NCBI GenBank assembly: GCA_003167055.1
Contig: PMUE01000373.1
Location: 1 to 11,646 of the forward strand
Direction: 5' to 3'
DNA: 11,646 bases
Origin: Vulcanimicrobiota bacterium
GTDB taxonomy: Bacteria > Vulcanimicrobiota > Vulcanimicrobiia > Vulcanimicrobiales > Vulcanimicrobiaceae
This document shows, piece after piece, positions 1-8,415 of this stretch. How positions within the stretch are numbered: position 1 is the first letter of the stretch; every line of letters starts with the position of its first letter. The position numbers and the translations under genes are program-made. Under the pieces are notes generated by a model. It worked only from the letters and a program-made list of their open reading frames with translations, was not told the DNA's origin and did not search any database.

Positions 1-208
<208 letters not shown>

Positions 209-225
<17 letters not shown>

Positions 226-433
226 TGAGCGCAACCGCGGCAGCGGGCGAGATCGTCGAGATCGCGTGCTTGTAAATCAGGTGCGTTTTGCCCTCGTACT
301 CGAGGAGTACGGTAAATGGGTCAAAACCCTTGACGGTTCCGCGTAATTGAAATCCATTCATCAGATAGACGGTCACGGCGGTTCCGCCGCGCCGGCATTC
401 TGCGAGGAAGCCGTCTTGTAGACTGCCGGGCAT
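209..433 (-). CDS. hfq: RNA chaperone Hfq
   Basis: Hfq is a hexameric Sm-like protein that binds small RNAs and mRNAs. The 74-residue reading starts MPGSLQDGFL. Gln6 sits at the proximal-face position of SLQD. Sm1 covers about residues 18-45 (VTVYLMNGFQLRGTVKGFDPF), and the Sm2 signature YKHAIST is at 54-60 with His56. There is almost no C-terminal tail beyond the Sm core, unlike the longer E. coli protein. The rim patch that reads RRER in E. coli reads RRGG here (14-17). The frame stays open far upstream through miaA, but family length and the SLQD opening fix the start at the ATG at 431-433. It lies 13 nt after miaA and overlaps dapF by 17 nt. The order mutL-miaA-hfq is conserved in many bacteria. 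Its target RNAs cannot be inferred from this sequence. Confidence 0.95.
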
Positions 434-439
434 ACCTCT
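434..439 (-). promoter_or_regulatory. Unusually placed ribosome-binding sequence of hfq
   Basis: Read on the minus strand, AGAGGT directly abuts the hfq ATG with no spacer, where 5-9 nt is usual. It is the only Shine-Dalgarno-like stretch in the 13-nt gap after miaA. Either hfq is translated mainly by coupling to miaA, or this match is fortuitous. No downstream start codon restores normal spacing without cutting the Sm fold. Confidence 0.3.
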
Positions 440-446
440 TTGCTGT

Positions 447-1349
447 TTACGGCCAGCCGAGCTTTTCCCTTGCCGCCGCTTCGATTCGCTCGGGCGGAAG
501 CCACGTGATGCCGGGTTCGGCACGAAACCACGAACGTTGCCGGCGCGCGTAGCGGCGCGTTGCGCGCGCGAGCGCCGCGCGCAACTCCTCGCGCGTACTC
601 CATCCGCGCAGAAACGCGAGCGCTTGCGGATAGCCGACCGCGTTTGCCGCAACCGCTTCCGCACCGATGCGCTCCGCTTCGTCGAGCAATCCCGCGGAGA
701 GCATCGCGTCGGCGCGTCGTGCGATGCGCTCGTCGATCGCATCGAGCGGCACGTCGAGCGCGAGCTTGAGGAACGGAATACCGGCAGAGCGCAGGGTTTC
801 GCCGGCAATCGCATCGGGGGCTGCGCTTCGCGGCGCGAGTGCGATTTCGAGCGCGCGCAGGATGCGATAAGCGTCGTTGCGATCGAGTGCAGCGGCGCGC
901 TGCGGATCGCGCGCCGCAAGCCATTCCCATAGCACCGCCGCCGGATGCGTGCGCGCTTCGCCTGCGAGGCGATCGCGCAGCACGTCGTCGTGTTGCGGCG
1001 CGAGCGCGACGTCGCCGGTGAGCGCGCGAAGATAGAAGCCCGTACCGCCGGTAACGATCGCACGTCGTCCGCGCGCTGCAATCGCCTCGATCGCGCGGAC
1101 GGCGTCGCGCGCATAGCGCGCTGCCGAATATCGCTCGTACGGATCGAGAAAGGCGACCAGATGGTGCGGCACCGCTTGCAATTGCGCGTCCGAGGGTGCA
1201 GCGGTCCCAATCGGCATCCCGCGGTAGATCTGGCGTGAGTCGGCTCCTACGATCTCAGCGTCGAAACGGCGTGCGAGCTCGATCGCGAGATCGGTCTTTC
1301 CCGATGCGGTCGATCCAGCGAGGATCAGCACACCGCTGGGCTCGCCCAT
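447..1349 (-). CDS. miaA: tRNA dimethylallyltransferase MiaA
   Basis: MiaA transfers the dimethylallyl group from dimethylallyl diphosphate to N6 of adenosine-37 in tRNAs that read codons starting with U. The protein is 300 aa, normal for the family. Visible motifs are the P-loop GSTASGKT (12-19), DSRQIYRGMPIGTAAP (37-52), VPHHL, the substrate-channel motif TGGTGFYLRAL, NDAYRILRALEI, and the C-terminal RYARRQRSWFR. The frame is open 30 codons further upstream, but only the ATG at 1347-1349 gives the usual short leader before the P-loop. That ATG shares one base with the mutL stop (TAATG), a typical coupled junction. Its product is the substrate of MiaB, encoded at the head of the same gene run. 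No frameshift or missing key residue was seen. Confidence 0.97.
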   Translation of the reverse strand: MGEPSGVLILAGSTASGKTDLAIELARRFDAEIVGADSRQIYRGMPIGTAAPSDAQLQAVPHHLVAFLDPYERYSAARYARDAVRAIEAIAARGRRAIVTGGTGFYLRALTGDVALAPQHDDVLRDRLAGEARTHPAAVLWEWLAARDPQRAAALDRNDAYRILRALEIALAPRSAAPDAIAGETLRSAGIPFLKLALDVPLDAIDERIARRADAMLSAGLLDEAERIGAEAVAANAVGYPQALAFLRGWSTREELRAALARATRRYARRQRSWFRAEPGITWLPPERIEAAAREKLGWP

Positions 1350-3028
1350 TAGATACGCTTGAACATTTTGGCGATCTCGTTCGGGGGCAGCCGCACCATC
1401 GTTGGGCGTCCGTGTGGGCAATGCATCGGATTCGCACATACCGCAAGCCGTTCGACTAAGCTGGTCATCTCGTCAGACTCCAGGCGTTCGCCGGCGACGG
1501 TCACCGAATGGCAGGCAAGCGACGCCCAAATCCGTTCGCGCACGCTGCGCTGCTTGGGTTCCTCGGAAAGATCGTCGAGGAAGCCGGCCAAATCGAACGG
1601 GCGCGCACCATAGCCAGCCGGTGTTGCCGTGATCCGGTAGGTGCGTTCGCCGAATGGTTCGATCTCGAGGCCGCCCTCGCGCAGTGGTTCGAGCGCGCGC
1701 TCGAGGGCAACGCTTTGCTGTGCATCGAGCTCTACCGTAATCGGCACGAGCAGCGGTTCGCTGGGTGCGTGCTCCCGCGCCCGTTCGACAATCGACTCAT
1801 AGGCGATCCGTTCGTGGGCCGCGTGCTGATCGAGCAGCAGCAGCCCTTCGCCGTCGCTTGCGAGGACGTACGTGCGGTGCAGCTGCACGAGCACGCGCAT
1901 GCGATGTCGGGGCACGTCGCTGGCGTCGCCGAGCGGTGACTCAAAGAGCGCTTGCACGTGCGGCAGTGACGTATCGATGCCCGCCGGCGCCGCCGAGACG
2001 ACGCGCGTGCCGGTCGCGTCGACGAAGCGCGCCGTAGCGTGATGCTGCAGTGTCGCCGCAATCGCGCGTCGCACGGCGTCGAAGACTTGCGGTCCGTAAC
2101 GCAAACGCACATCGCTCTTGGTGGGATGAACATTGGGATCGACGTGTTCGGGCGGCAAATCGAGCATCAGCACGCCGTACGGCTGACGGCCGATCATGGC
2201 GAAGGTTGCGTACCCGGCCGTCCACGCACCGGCTAACAACGTACTACGCAGCAGGCGTCCGTTGACGAACAGCAACTGCATGCGGCGATCACCGCGATCG
2301 TGACCCGGTGCACTGATGAACCCACGCAGGCCGCCGTCAAGCATGCGCGCCGCGTCGGTTTCGAGGGGAATGAGCGTCGCCGCCGCGTCACGCCCGAACA
2401 CCATCGCCAGACGTTCGCGCGGATCGGTCGTCGACGGTAAGACCCACACCTCTTTGCCGTCGTGGCGCAGGACAAACGCGACGTGCGGGTACGCGAGCGC
2501 AAAGGTCGAGAGCCAGCTCGAGATGCGGCCGAACTCGGCAGCGGCGCCTTTGAGGTATTCGCGGCGCACGGGAAGATTCGCAAACAGCTCGGTCACGATC
2601 ACGCGCGTACCCGGCGCTGCAGCAACGGGCTCGGCGGGCCCTGACTGCTCCGCGTGCGCAACGACGCGCGAACCGATCTGCGCGGCCGGCGTGCGCGACT
2701 GCAGTTCGAGATTGGCGACGGCAGCGATCGACGCGAGACCCTCGCCACGAAAACCGAGCGTTGCGACCGATTCCAGATCCTCTGCGCGCAGCAGCTTGCT
2801 CGTTGCATGTCGCAAAACTGCGAGCGGCAATTGATCGGCCGCGATGCCGTCACCGTCGTCGATCACCTCAATGCGTTCGGTTCCGCCGCGCTCGAGCACC
2901 ACGGTTACACGCGTCGCGCCGGCGTCGACGGCATTCTCGACCAGTTCCTTGACGATCGATTGCGGCCGTTCGATGACTTCGCCGGCTGCGATCTGCCCGA
3001 CGGTAACGGGATCGAGAAGCGTGATCAC
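1349..3028 (-). CDS. mutL: DNA mismatch repair protein MutL, endonuclease type
   Basis: MutL links MutS mismatch recognition to strand cleavage. The protein is 559 aa. The N-terminal GHKL ATPase has Glu28 and Asn32 in KELVENAVDAGA, Asp57 in DDGDGI, GFRGEGLAS (92-100), PGTRV (139-143) and the ATP-contacting Lys304 in NVHPTKSDVRL. A short linker of about 40 residues leads to the C-terminal dimerisation and nuclease domain, with the metal-binding DQHAAHERIAYE (400-411), ACHSV (505-509), CPHGRP (537-542) and a final FKR. These motifs mark a MutL that nicks DNA itself, as in bacteria without MutH. The third motif lacks the lysine or arginine I expect four residues after its Cys-His, having Val511 instead. 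EPLLVPI (424-430) sits where a clamp-binding segment is expected. The GTG start overlaps the mutS TGA by 3 nt (GTGA), and no Shine-Dalgarno is visible. Confidence 0.97.
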   Translation of the reverse strand: MITLLDPVTVGQIAAGEVIERPQSIVKELVENAVDAGATRVTVVLERGGTERIEVIDDGDGIAADQLPLAVLRHATSKLLRAEDLESVATLGFRGEGLASIAAVANLELQSRTPAAQIGSRVVAHAEQSGPAEPVAAAPGTRVIVTELFANLPVRREYLKGAAAEFGRISSWLSTFALAYPHVAFVLRHDGKEVWVLPSTTDPRERLAMVFGRDAAATLIPLETDAARMLDGGLRGFISAPGHDRGDRRMQLLFVNGRLLRSTLLAGAWTAGYATFAMIGRQPYGVLMLDLPPEHVDPNVHPTKSDVRLRYGPQVFDAVRRAIAATLQHHATARFVDATGTRVVSAAPAGIDTSLPHVQALFESPLGDASDVPRHRMRVLVQLHRTYVLASDGEGLLLLDQHAAHERIAYESIVERAREHAPSEPLLVPITVELDAQQSVALERALEPLREGGLEIEPFGERTYRITATPAGYGARPFDLAGFLDDLSEEPKQRSVRERIWASLACHSVTVAGERLESDEMTSLVERLAVCANPMHCPHGRPTMVRLPPNEIAKMFKRI

Positions 3029-5502
3029 AAGAACGAAAGCTGCTCGTCGGACGCACCGGCCTTCGGCATCCGTCGCCGCAGCGGCGCGGTTGCTTCAACG
3101 TCGGGCGCACCGGAGATTGCATCGGCGATCTCCTGCGCGCGCTCGACCACGGCGGGCGGCAATCCGGTCATGCGTGCAACCTCGATGCCGAACGAACGCG
3201 ACGAGCTTCCGGGCTGGACGCGATGCGAGAAAACCGGCGCGCCGTCCCGCGTCGTATTTTCCACGGCGGTAATGTGATAGTTGGCGACCAGGGGCCAATG
3301 ATCGGCCAGTGCGCACAACTCGTGGAAGTGCGTCGCGAAGAGCACCATCGGGGACTGCCCCTCGAGGCCGAGTAGATATTCGCAGATCGCCTGCGCAATC
3401 GATAGTCCGTCGATCGTCCCGGTGCCGCGGCCGACTTCGTCGATAAGCAGCAGCGAGCGGCGCGTGCTGCGGCGCAAGATATTTGCCGCTTCCGCCATCT
3501 CCATATAAAAGGTTGATTGGCCCGAGGCCAGGTCGTCGCCGGCGCCGATACGAGTGAAGATGCGGTCGACGATGCCCAGCCGCATCGCGCGGGCGGGTAC
3601 GTACGAACCGATCTGCGCCATGATGGTTAGCAACCCGGTCTGACGCAAATAGGTCGACTTCCCGCCCATGTTCGGTCCGGTGAGCAGGATGAAACGATGC
3701 CCATCGGGATCGAGCCGCAGATCGTTTGGAACGAAGTGCGCGTGGAGGACCGCTTCCATCACCGGATGACGGCCATCGTCGATACGAATAGTGCTCTCAT
3801 CGACGAACTCCGGGCGCACGTAGTCGCGCTCGGCCGCGCATTGCGCGAGCGCCGCGAAGACGTCGATCTGCGCGACGGCCTCCGCCGCCGCCAGCAGCTC
3901 GTCGGTGCGCAGCGCCACCCGCTCGAGCAGATCGGCGTAGAGGCGCTCTTCCATGCGTTGCTGGCGCGATTGTGCGGTCGTTATCGCGAGTTCGAGGTCT
4001 TTGAGTTCCGGCGTGATGTAGCGCTCGCCGGTGGTAAGTGTCTGCTTGCGCACGTAATCGGCGGGAACGTTCGCGGCTTGCGCCTTGCTAATCTCGATGG
4101 CGTAGCCGAACGCACTCGCGTACTTGATGCGCAGCGACTTGATCCCCGTACGCTCCCGTTCGCGCTCTTCCAGCGCCGAGAGACTGGCGCGTGCATCGGT
4201 TCGTAATGCGACGCACTGTCCGAGTTCCGCGTCGGCTTCGGGACGAATCACACCGCCGTCGACGAGCTGCGCCGGCGGCTCGTCGACCAACGTTCGCACG
4301 AGATCGTCGTAGAGTTCGGTGAAATCACCGGCCGCCGCAACGATCGCGGCCAGAGCCGGCGGCGCAACCTGCGGCAACGGACGTAAGATGTCGAGCGTGC
4401 GGCGCAACGAGGCCAAGTCCCGAGGCAGCGCCCGGCGAAAGCGCACTTTTTGCGCGATACGTTCCAGGTCGAAGCACCCGCTGAGCAACTCGCGCACCGC
4501 GGCACGGCGCGCATGCTCGTCGATCAGCGTTTGCACGGCGTCTTGGCGCGCGACGATTGCCTCGCGCTCCACCAGCGGCGCAAGAATCCAGCGACCCAGC
4601 ATCCGCGATCCCATCGACGTCGCGCACAAGTCGAGCGTCACCAGCAACGTCGCTCGCGGGTTTTGACCCTGCGCGCGCACGAGCTCGAGATGTTTGCGTG
4701 TGGAGGGATCGAGCGCCAGGAAATTGCGATGACGATAGAAGTCCACCGCGCGTAAGCTCTCGATGCCCGCCGCGATTGCCGTGCGCTTGATGAATGCTCC
4801 GAGCACATCGAGCGCGCGATGCATCCCCGTCAGCTCGTCCGACGAGAAGCCGTCGACGAAACGGCGCTCGCGCACTTCGACCAATCCGAGTGTCGGTGCC
4901 GCGATGCGCGCTCCGGTGGCTTCCATAGCACTCGTCATCGCGGCCCGCGCACCAGCGGGCAAATCTGCGACGATCTCGGATGGAGCAATGCGCGCAAGCT
5001 CGGCCAGGACTTCATCGTATGCGCCGTCGCCGCAGAGCGCGGTCGCGGCTGCGTGTCCCGTTGAGATATCTGCGTAGGCGAGCGCGAACACGTCGTCGAC
5101 CGCGGTTACGGCGGCGAGGTAATTATGACTCTTGCCGTCGAGCAACTGCTCTTCGATCAGCGTGCCGGGCGTTACGATGCGCACGACGTCACGCCGCACG
5201 AGCTTGTTCGGCACCGGGGCTTCGAGCTGCTCGGCGAGCGCGACAATGAACCGCTGCGCTACCAGTTTGTGCAGATAGCCGGTGAGCGCGTGGTGCGGAA
5301 CCCCTGCCATTGCGACGCGCCGCCCACCGCCCGACTCTTTGCTGGTGAGCGCGATCTGCAGTGCTTGCGCGATCGTCTGCGCATCGTCACCGTAGGCTTC
5401 GTAGAAGTCTCCGACGCGTGAGAGTAAGATCGCTTCGGGATAGCGAGTCTTCATCCCGAAGTACTGCTCGAGCATCGGCGAGTACTTGACGGCGTCGCTC
5501 AC
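3025..5502 (-). CDS. mutS: DNA mismatch repair protein MutS (MutS1 type)
   Basis: MutS recognises mismatches and small loops as a dimer and signals through ATP to MutL. The 825-aa reading has the mismatch-wedge Phe-x-Glu in GDFYE (Phe33, Glu35), connector and lever regions, the clamp region near 440-520, and a C-terminal ABC ATPase. The ATPase shows Walker A TGPNMGGKST (608-617), Walker B LLLIDE (684-689) with GRGTGTIDGLS (691-701) where GTST.DG is more usual, and the ATHFHEL switch (723-729). The last five residues are QLSFL (821-825), a canonical sliding-clamp-binding pentapeptide at the extreme C terminus. The start is the GTG at 5500-5502, 6 nt after miaB. No Shine-Dalgarno is evident. 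The next in-frame ATG, nine codons on, also precedes the mismatch domain and is an alternative. Confidence 0.97.
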   Translation of the reverse strand: MSDAVKYSPMLEQYFGMKTRYPEAILLSRVGDFYEAYGDDAQTIAQALQIALTSKESGGGRRVAMAGVPHHALTGYLHKLVAQRFIVALAEQLEAPVPNKLVRRDVVRIVTPGTLIEEQLLDGKSHNYLAAVTAVDDVFALAYADISTGHAAATALCGDGAYDEVLAELARIAPSEIVADLPAGARAAMTSAMEATGARIAAPTLGLVEVRERRFVDGFSSDELTGMHRALDVLGAFIKRTAIAAGIESLRAVDFYRHRNFLALDPSTRKHLELVRAQGQNPRATLLVTLDLCATSMGSRMLGRWILAPLVEREAIVARQDAVQTLIDEHARRAAVRELLSGCFDLERIAQKVRFRRALPRDLASLRRTLDILRPLPQVAPPALAAIVAAAGDFTELYDDLVRTLVDEPPAQLVDGGVIRPEADAELGQCVALRTDARASLSALEERERERTGIKSLRIKYASAFGYAIEISKAQAANVPADYVRKQTLTTGERYITPELKDLELAITTAQSRQQRMEERLYADLLERVALRTDELLAAAEAVAQIDVFAALAQCAAERDYVRPEFVDESTIRIDDGRHPVMEAVLHAHFVPNDLRLDPDGHRFILLTGPNMGGKSTYLRQTGLLTIMAQIGSYVPARAMRLGIVDRIFTRIGAGDDLASGQSTFYMEMAEAANILRRSTRRSLLLIDEVGRGTGTIDGLSIAQAICEYLLGLEGQSPMVLFATHFHELCALADHWPLVANYHITAVENTTRDGAPVFSHRVQPGSSSRSFGIEVARMTGLPPAVVERAQEIADAISGAPDVEATAPLRRRMPKAGASDEQLSFL

Positions 5503-5508
5503 GTTTGC

Positions 5509-6921
5509 TTAGCCGGCAATCAAATCAATGACCGGACGCTCCACCGTCACCCCGGCGTCGTCATAGCGCTGTGCGCGGCGCACGATCGTGCCCATGGCGC
5601 CCCACACATGCGCGGTTTCGATTTCGATATCGAGCCACGGCTCACGCGCGTAGACGGCTTCGACGTAGCCCGCCGGCATCGGCGCGATGACCGTTACGTT
5701 GTCGAGCGCTTTGGCGGCGAGCCTGGCCGGGTCTTTCTTCGACGGGCCTACGATCAGCGCGCGTACCGTCGTGCCGATCTTGCAGTCGTGATAGGCGCGT
5801 GTCGCCGCGTTTTGGGCGTCGATCAGCCGTTTGAACCGTGGCGCCGACACGTCACCGGGGACTTGCTCCCAACTCGCTGCCGGCGTACCGCGACGAATGG
5901 AATAGATGAAGGTGAACGCATTGGCGAACGCGCCGGCCTCGACCAGCTCCATCGTGGCCTCGAAATCCGCGTCGTTCTCCCCCGGAAAGCCGACGATGAT
6001 GTCAGTGGTGACCGCCCAGTGCGGCAGATAGCGGCGAAACAGGCTGAGTTTTTCTTCGAACTGCGCGCGCGTATATTTACGGTTCATGCGGCGAAGCATC
6101 GCATCGCTACCTGATTGCAGCGGCAAGTGCACGCGCGGGTTGAGGCGCGGTACCATCGCCAAATCGGCCACGATCTTTTCGCTGAAGTCTTTTGGATGCG
6201 GCGAAATAAAGGTGAGGCGTTCGAGCCCAGGGAGTGCCGCGACCGCTTTACAGAGATCGCCGAAGTCTTCGCCGTTTGCGGGATCACGCCACGCGTTGAC
6301 CGTCTGCCCGACCAACATCACTTCGCGCGCACCGTTGGCCAGGTGCGTTTGCACTTCGGCTACGATCTCGCGCATTGGGCGATGGTCGAAACGGCCGCGC
6401 ACATGCGGCACGATGCAGAACGTACAATAGTACGAACACCCGCGTTGCACGGTCACGAACGCACGCAGATGCGAGAACGCGTCGACCACCGCGTCAGCGG
6501 TGCCCCCCATCGCGCGATAGAGTTCTTCGTCACTAGCGCCTTCGTCCGACGGTTCGTCGGGGAGCGTTGGTTGCCACGCTGCCAACTGGTCGCCGAGTTC
6601 GACGAGTTCTTTCGTGCCGAATACCGCGTCGACGTGCGGCGCGAACTTCTGCATGCGATCGCGATCCTGCTCTGCGAGGCACCCCATCACCACCAGCCGC
6701 ACCTGCGGATCGCGCTCCTTAAGGACTTTGAAATGATTCATGCGCCCGTACGCGCGGCGCTCGGCGTTGTCGCGAACGGTGCAGGTATTGAGCACGAGCA
6801 CGCTCGCTTCTTCCGCTCTGGTCGCGATTTGGTAACCCGCGGTCATGGCGCGGTCGGCGATGTACTGGGAGTCGGCTTCATTCATCTGACAGCCGAACGT
6901 TTCGATGTAAATCCTCGGCAT
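5509..6921 (-). CDS. miaB: tRNA-2-methylthio-N6-dimethylallyladenosine synthase MiaB
   Basis: MiaB is a radical-SAM methylthiotransferase that converts i6A37, made by MiaA, to ms2i6A37. The 470-aa product has the N-terminal UPF0004 domain with its three cluster cysteines (Cys11 in TFGCQMNEADS, Cys47 in LNTCTVRDNAERR, Cys81 in MGCLAEQ). The radical-SAM CxxxCxxC is at 162, 166 and 169 in RGCSYYCTFCIVPHVRGR. HLPLQSGSDAMLRRMNRKYT and a C-terminal TRAM domain beginning near KIGTTVRALIVGPSKKDP follow. The frame can be extended 11 codons to a GTG at 6952-6954, but ATG 6919-6921 gives the usual MPRIYIETFGCQMN start. A GAAGGA stretch lies about 16 nt upstream of that ATG, rather far for an ideal ribosome-binding site. 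It is the first gene of the minus-strand run and divergent from der. Confidence 0.96.
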   Translation of the reverse strand: MPRIYIETFGCQMNEADSQYIADRAMTAGYQIATRAEEASVLVLNTCTVRDNAERRAYGRMNHFKVLKERDPQVRLVVMGCLAEQDRDRMQKFAPHVDAVFGTKELVELGDQLAAWQPTLPDEPSDEGASDEELYRAMGGTADAVVDAFSHLRAFVTVQRGCSYYCTFCIVPHVRGRFDHRPMREIVAEVQTHLANGAREVMLVGQTVNAWRDPANGEDFGDLCKAVAALPGLERLTFISPHPKDFSEKIVADLAMVPRLNPRVHLPLQSGSDAMLRRMNRKYTRAQFEEKLSLFRRYLPHWAVTTDIIVGFPGENDADFEATMELVEAGAFANAFTFIYSIRRGTPAASWEQVPGDVSAPRFKRLIDAQNAATRAYHDCKIGTTVRALIVGPSKKDPARLAAKALDNVTVIAPMPAGYVEAVYAREPWLDIEIETAHVWGAMGTIVRRAQRYDDAGVTVERPVIDLIAG

Positions 6922-6974
6922 TGCAGGGTTCGTCCGTCCTTCGTCCGGGCGCACATCCTGTGCTCCGAACCTCG

Positions 6975-6991
6975 ACCCGCATCCTGCGGGT
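6975..6991. repeat. Perfect 7-bp inverted repeat between miaB and der
   Basis: ACCCGCA and TGCGGGT are exact reverse complements separated by TCC. No run of T follows on either strand, so it is not a standard intrinsic terminator. It may be an operator for a dimeric regulator, or a hairpin in an upstream transcript. It lies where the -35 of the der promoter candidate would be. The function is unknown. Confidence 0.5.
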
Positions 6992-7014
6992 GGGTGGCTC
7001 TAGCATCGGTTCCG

Positions 7015-7023
7015 AAAGGAGAG
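7015..7023 (+). promoter_or_regulatory. Strong Shine-Dalgarno of der
   Basis: AAAGGAGAG precedes the GTG at 7027, with 5 nt between GGAG and the start codon. This decides the der start over the ATG ten codons downstream and over the long open extension upstream. The same nine bases occur at 9127-9135. Confidence 0.8.
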
Positions 7024-7026
7024 CCG

Positions 7027-8415
7027 GTGCAAGAGACTCCGACCCCGGCGGCGCCGATGCTCCGACCGGCGACCGTCGCAATCGTCGGGCGGCCGAACGT
7101 CGGCAAGAGCGCCCTCTTTAATCGCCTGATCGGTCAGCGCCTGGCAATCGTGGAGGATACGCCGGGCGTGACGCGCGACCGGCTCTACGCGCTATGCGAG
7201 TGGCGCGGCCGCACGTTTAGCATGGTCGATACGGCCGGCATCGATCCCGATGCCGATACCGCGCACGGCGAAGTCTTCGCCGAAGCAACGCGCCGGCAAG
7301 CGGAAGCCGCAGCGCAGGAAGCCGACGCCATCGTCTTCGTGGTCGACGCGCAAACCGGATTGAACCCACTCGATCAAGAGGTCGCGCAGATTTTGCGCGC
7401 CACACGGCGGCGCATCGTGCTGGTCGCCAACAAGGCCGAGTCGCCGAGCGCGCTTGCGTCGGTGCACGGCGAGTTTAGCCGGTTGGGTTTCGGTGAACCG
7501 GTTGCGGTCTCGGCCATCCACGGCGAAGGCACCGGCGATTTACTCGATCGCGTGGTCGAGCTGCTTCCGCCCGATGCACCCAATGCCGTTGCCGGCGATG
7601 AACTTGCGCTCGCGATCATTGGCCGTCCCAACGTCGGGAAGAGTTCGTTGCTCAATGCGCTGCTCGGCGAGGAGCGTGCGATCGTTTCCGAGGTTCCCGG
7701 CACGACGCGCGATACGATCGATACGCTGCTGCACTGGCACGATCGCACGATCCGGCTGATCGACACGGCCGGCGTACGCAAGAAACCCGACGCGCACGGC
7801 GCGATTGAATACTACGCGGCGCTTCGTTCGCTCAAAGCGATTGCCCGCTGCGATATCGCGCTGCTCGTGTTCGACTCGATGGTTGGCGTCACGGCGCAAG
7901 ATCGCCGCCTCGTGGGCCTTGCGCTCGAAGAGCGCAAAGGGCTGATCATCGTCGGCAACAAGTGGGACCTCGCGCGCGAGCAACAGGGCGAATACAGCCA
8001 GAACGAACTTGCCGACGTGATCCATGACTTGATTCCGTTCGCGCGTTTTGCGCCGATCACGTTTCTCTCGGCCAAGACCAAGCGGCGCCTCGGAAGTTTG
8101 ATGCCGGTCGTCACTCGCGTCGCGGAAAATCTCGATCGCCGCATCCCGACCGCGCAGTTCAATGCGTTGATCCGCGATGCCGTTCTTGCCCATCCGCCGC
8201 CGGCAATCAAGGGGAAACTCTTCAGAGTCTACTACGCGACGCAGGCCGCCGTGCATCCACCACTGTTTATCTTCTCGTGCAACGATCCCGATCTCGTGCA
8301 GCCGTCGTATAAGCGCTTCCTCGAAAACACGATCCGCCAGCACGTCGATTTTGAAGGCGTGCCGCTGACGCTCGAATTTCGTCCGCACCGCGAGAATGAG
8401 ACCCGCGACGCGTGA
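7027..8415 (+). CDS. der: Ribosome biogenesis GTPase Der (EngA)
   Basis: Der is a tandem-GTPase factor that binds the 50S subunit and is needed for its maturation. The product is 462 aa, within the family range. The first G domain has G1 GRPNVGKS (21-28), DTPGVTRD, DTAG, and NKAE (135-138) at the G4 position, with Glu where Asp is more common. The second has GRPNVGKS (199-206), PGTTRDT, DTAGVRKK and NKWD (311-314). A KH-like C-terminal domain follows, with RIPTAQFN and HPPPAIKGKLFRVYYATQ. The frame is open for about 300 codons upstream, antisense to miaB, but no family sequence appears there, and the GTG at 7027 has an excellent Shine-Dalgarno. The stop overlaps the plsY start, so the two are probably co-transcribed, an association seen in other bacteria. 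Confidence 0.97.
   Translation: MQETPTPAAPMLRPATVAIVGRPNVGKSALFNRLIGQRLAIVEDTPGVTRDRLYALCEWRGRTFSMVDTAGIDPDADTAHGEVFAEATRRQAEAAAQEADAIVFVVDAQTGLNPLDQEVAQILRATRRRIVLVANKAESPSALASVHGEFSRLGFGEPVAVSAIHGEGTGDLLDRVVELLPPDAPNAVAGDELALAIIGRPNVGKSSLLNALLGEERAIVSEVPGTTRDTIDTLLHWHDRTIRLIDTAGVRKKPDAHGAIEYYAALRSLKAIARCDIALLVFDSMVGVTAQDRRLVGLALEERKGLIIVGNKWDLAREQQGEYSQNELADVIHDLIPFARFAPITFLSAKTKRRLGSLMPVVTRVAENLDRRIPTAQFNALIRDAVLAHPPPAIKGKLFRVYYATQAAVHPPLFIFSCNDPDLVQPSYKRFLENTIRQHVDFEGVPLTLEFRPHRENETRDA

Larger units (their letters stand above)
6922..7026. promoter_or_regulatory. Divergent miaB/der intergenic region
   Basis: This 105-bp gap separates two divergent genes and should hold a promoter for each. 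On the plus strand TAGCAT (7001-7006) is a weak -10 candidate for der, since it would place the transcript start about 10-15 nt before the der GTG region's Shine-Dalgarno. No convincing -35 is seen at the expected distance; that position falls inside the inverted repeat at 6975-6991. I could not identify a credible minus-strand promoter for miaB by eye. The promoter role is inferred from gene orientation. Confidence 0.45.

Noticed and set aside
434..1210. Long N-terminal extension of the hfq frame across miaA
   Set aside because: The extension is arginine- and serine-rich shadow translation of miaA in another frame. The Hfq fold begins at ATG 433.
3697..4206. 169-codon plus-strand ORF within mutS
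   Set aside because: It is a shadow of the conserved MutS reading frame, with no start signal or domain.
6971..6995. Inverted repeat at 6975-6991 as an intrinsic terminator
   Set aside because: There is no run of T on either strand after the stem, and both flanking genes are transcribed away from it.
6115..7026. About 300 codons open upstream of der in its frame
   Set aside because: It is antisense to miaB and shows no family resemblance. The strong Shine-Dalgarno before GTG 7027 sets the der start.
7540..8388. 282-codon minus-strand ORF antisense to der
   Set aside because: GC-rich codon use opens the antisense frame. Der motifs on the plus strand explain the DNA fully.
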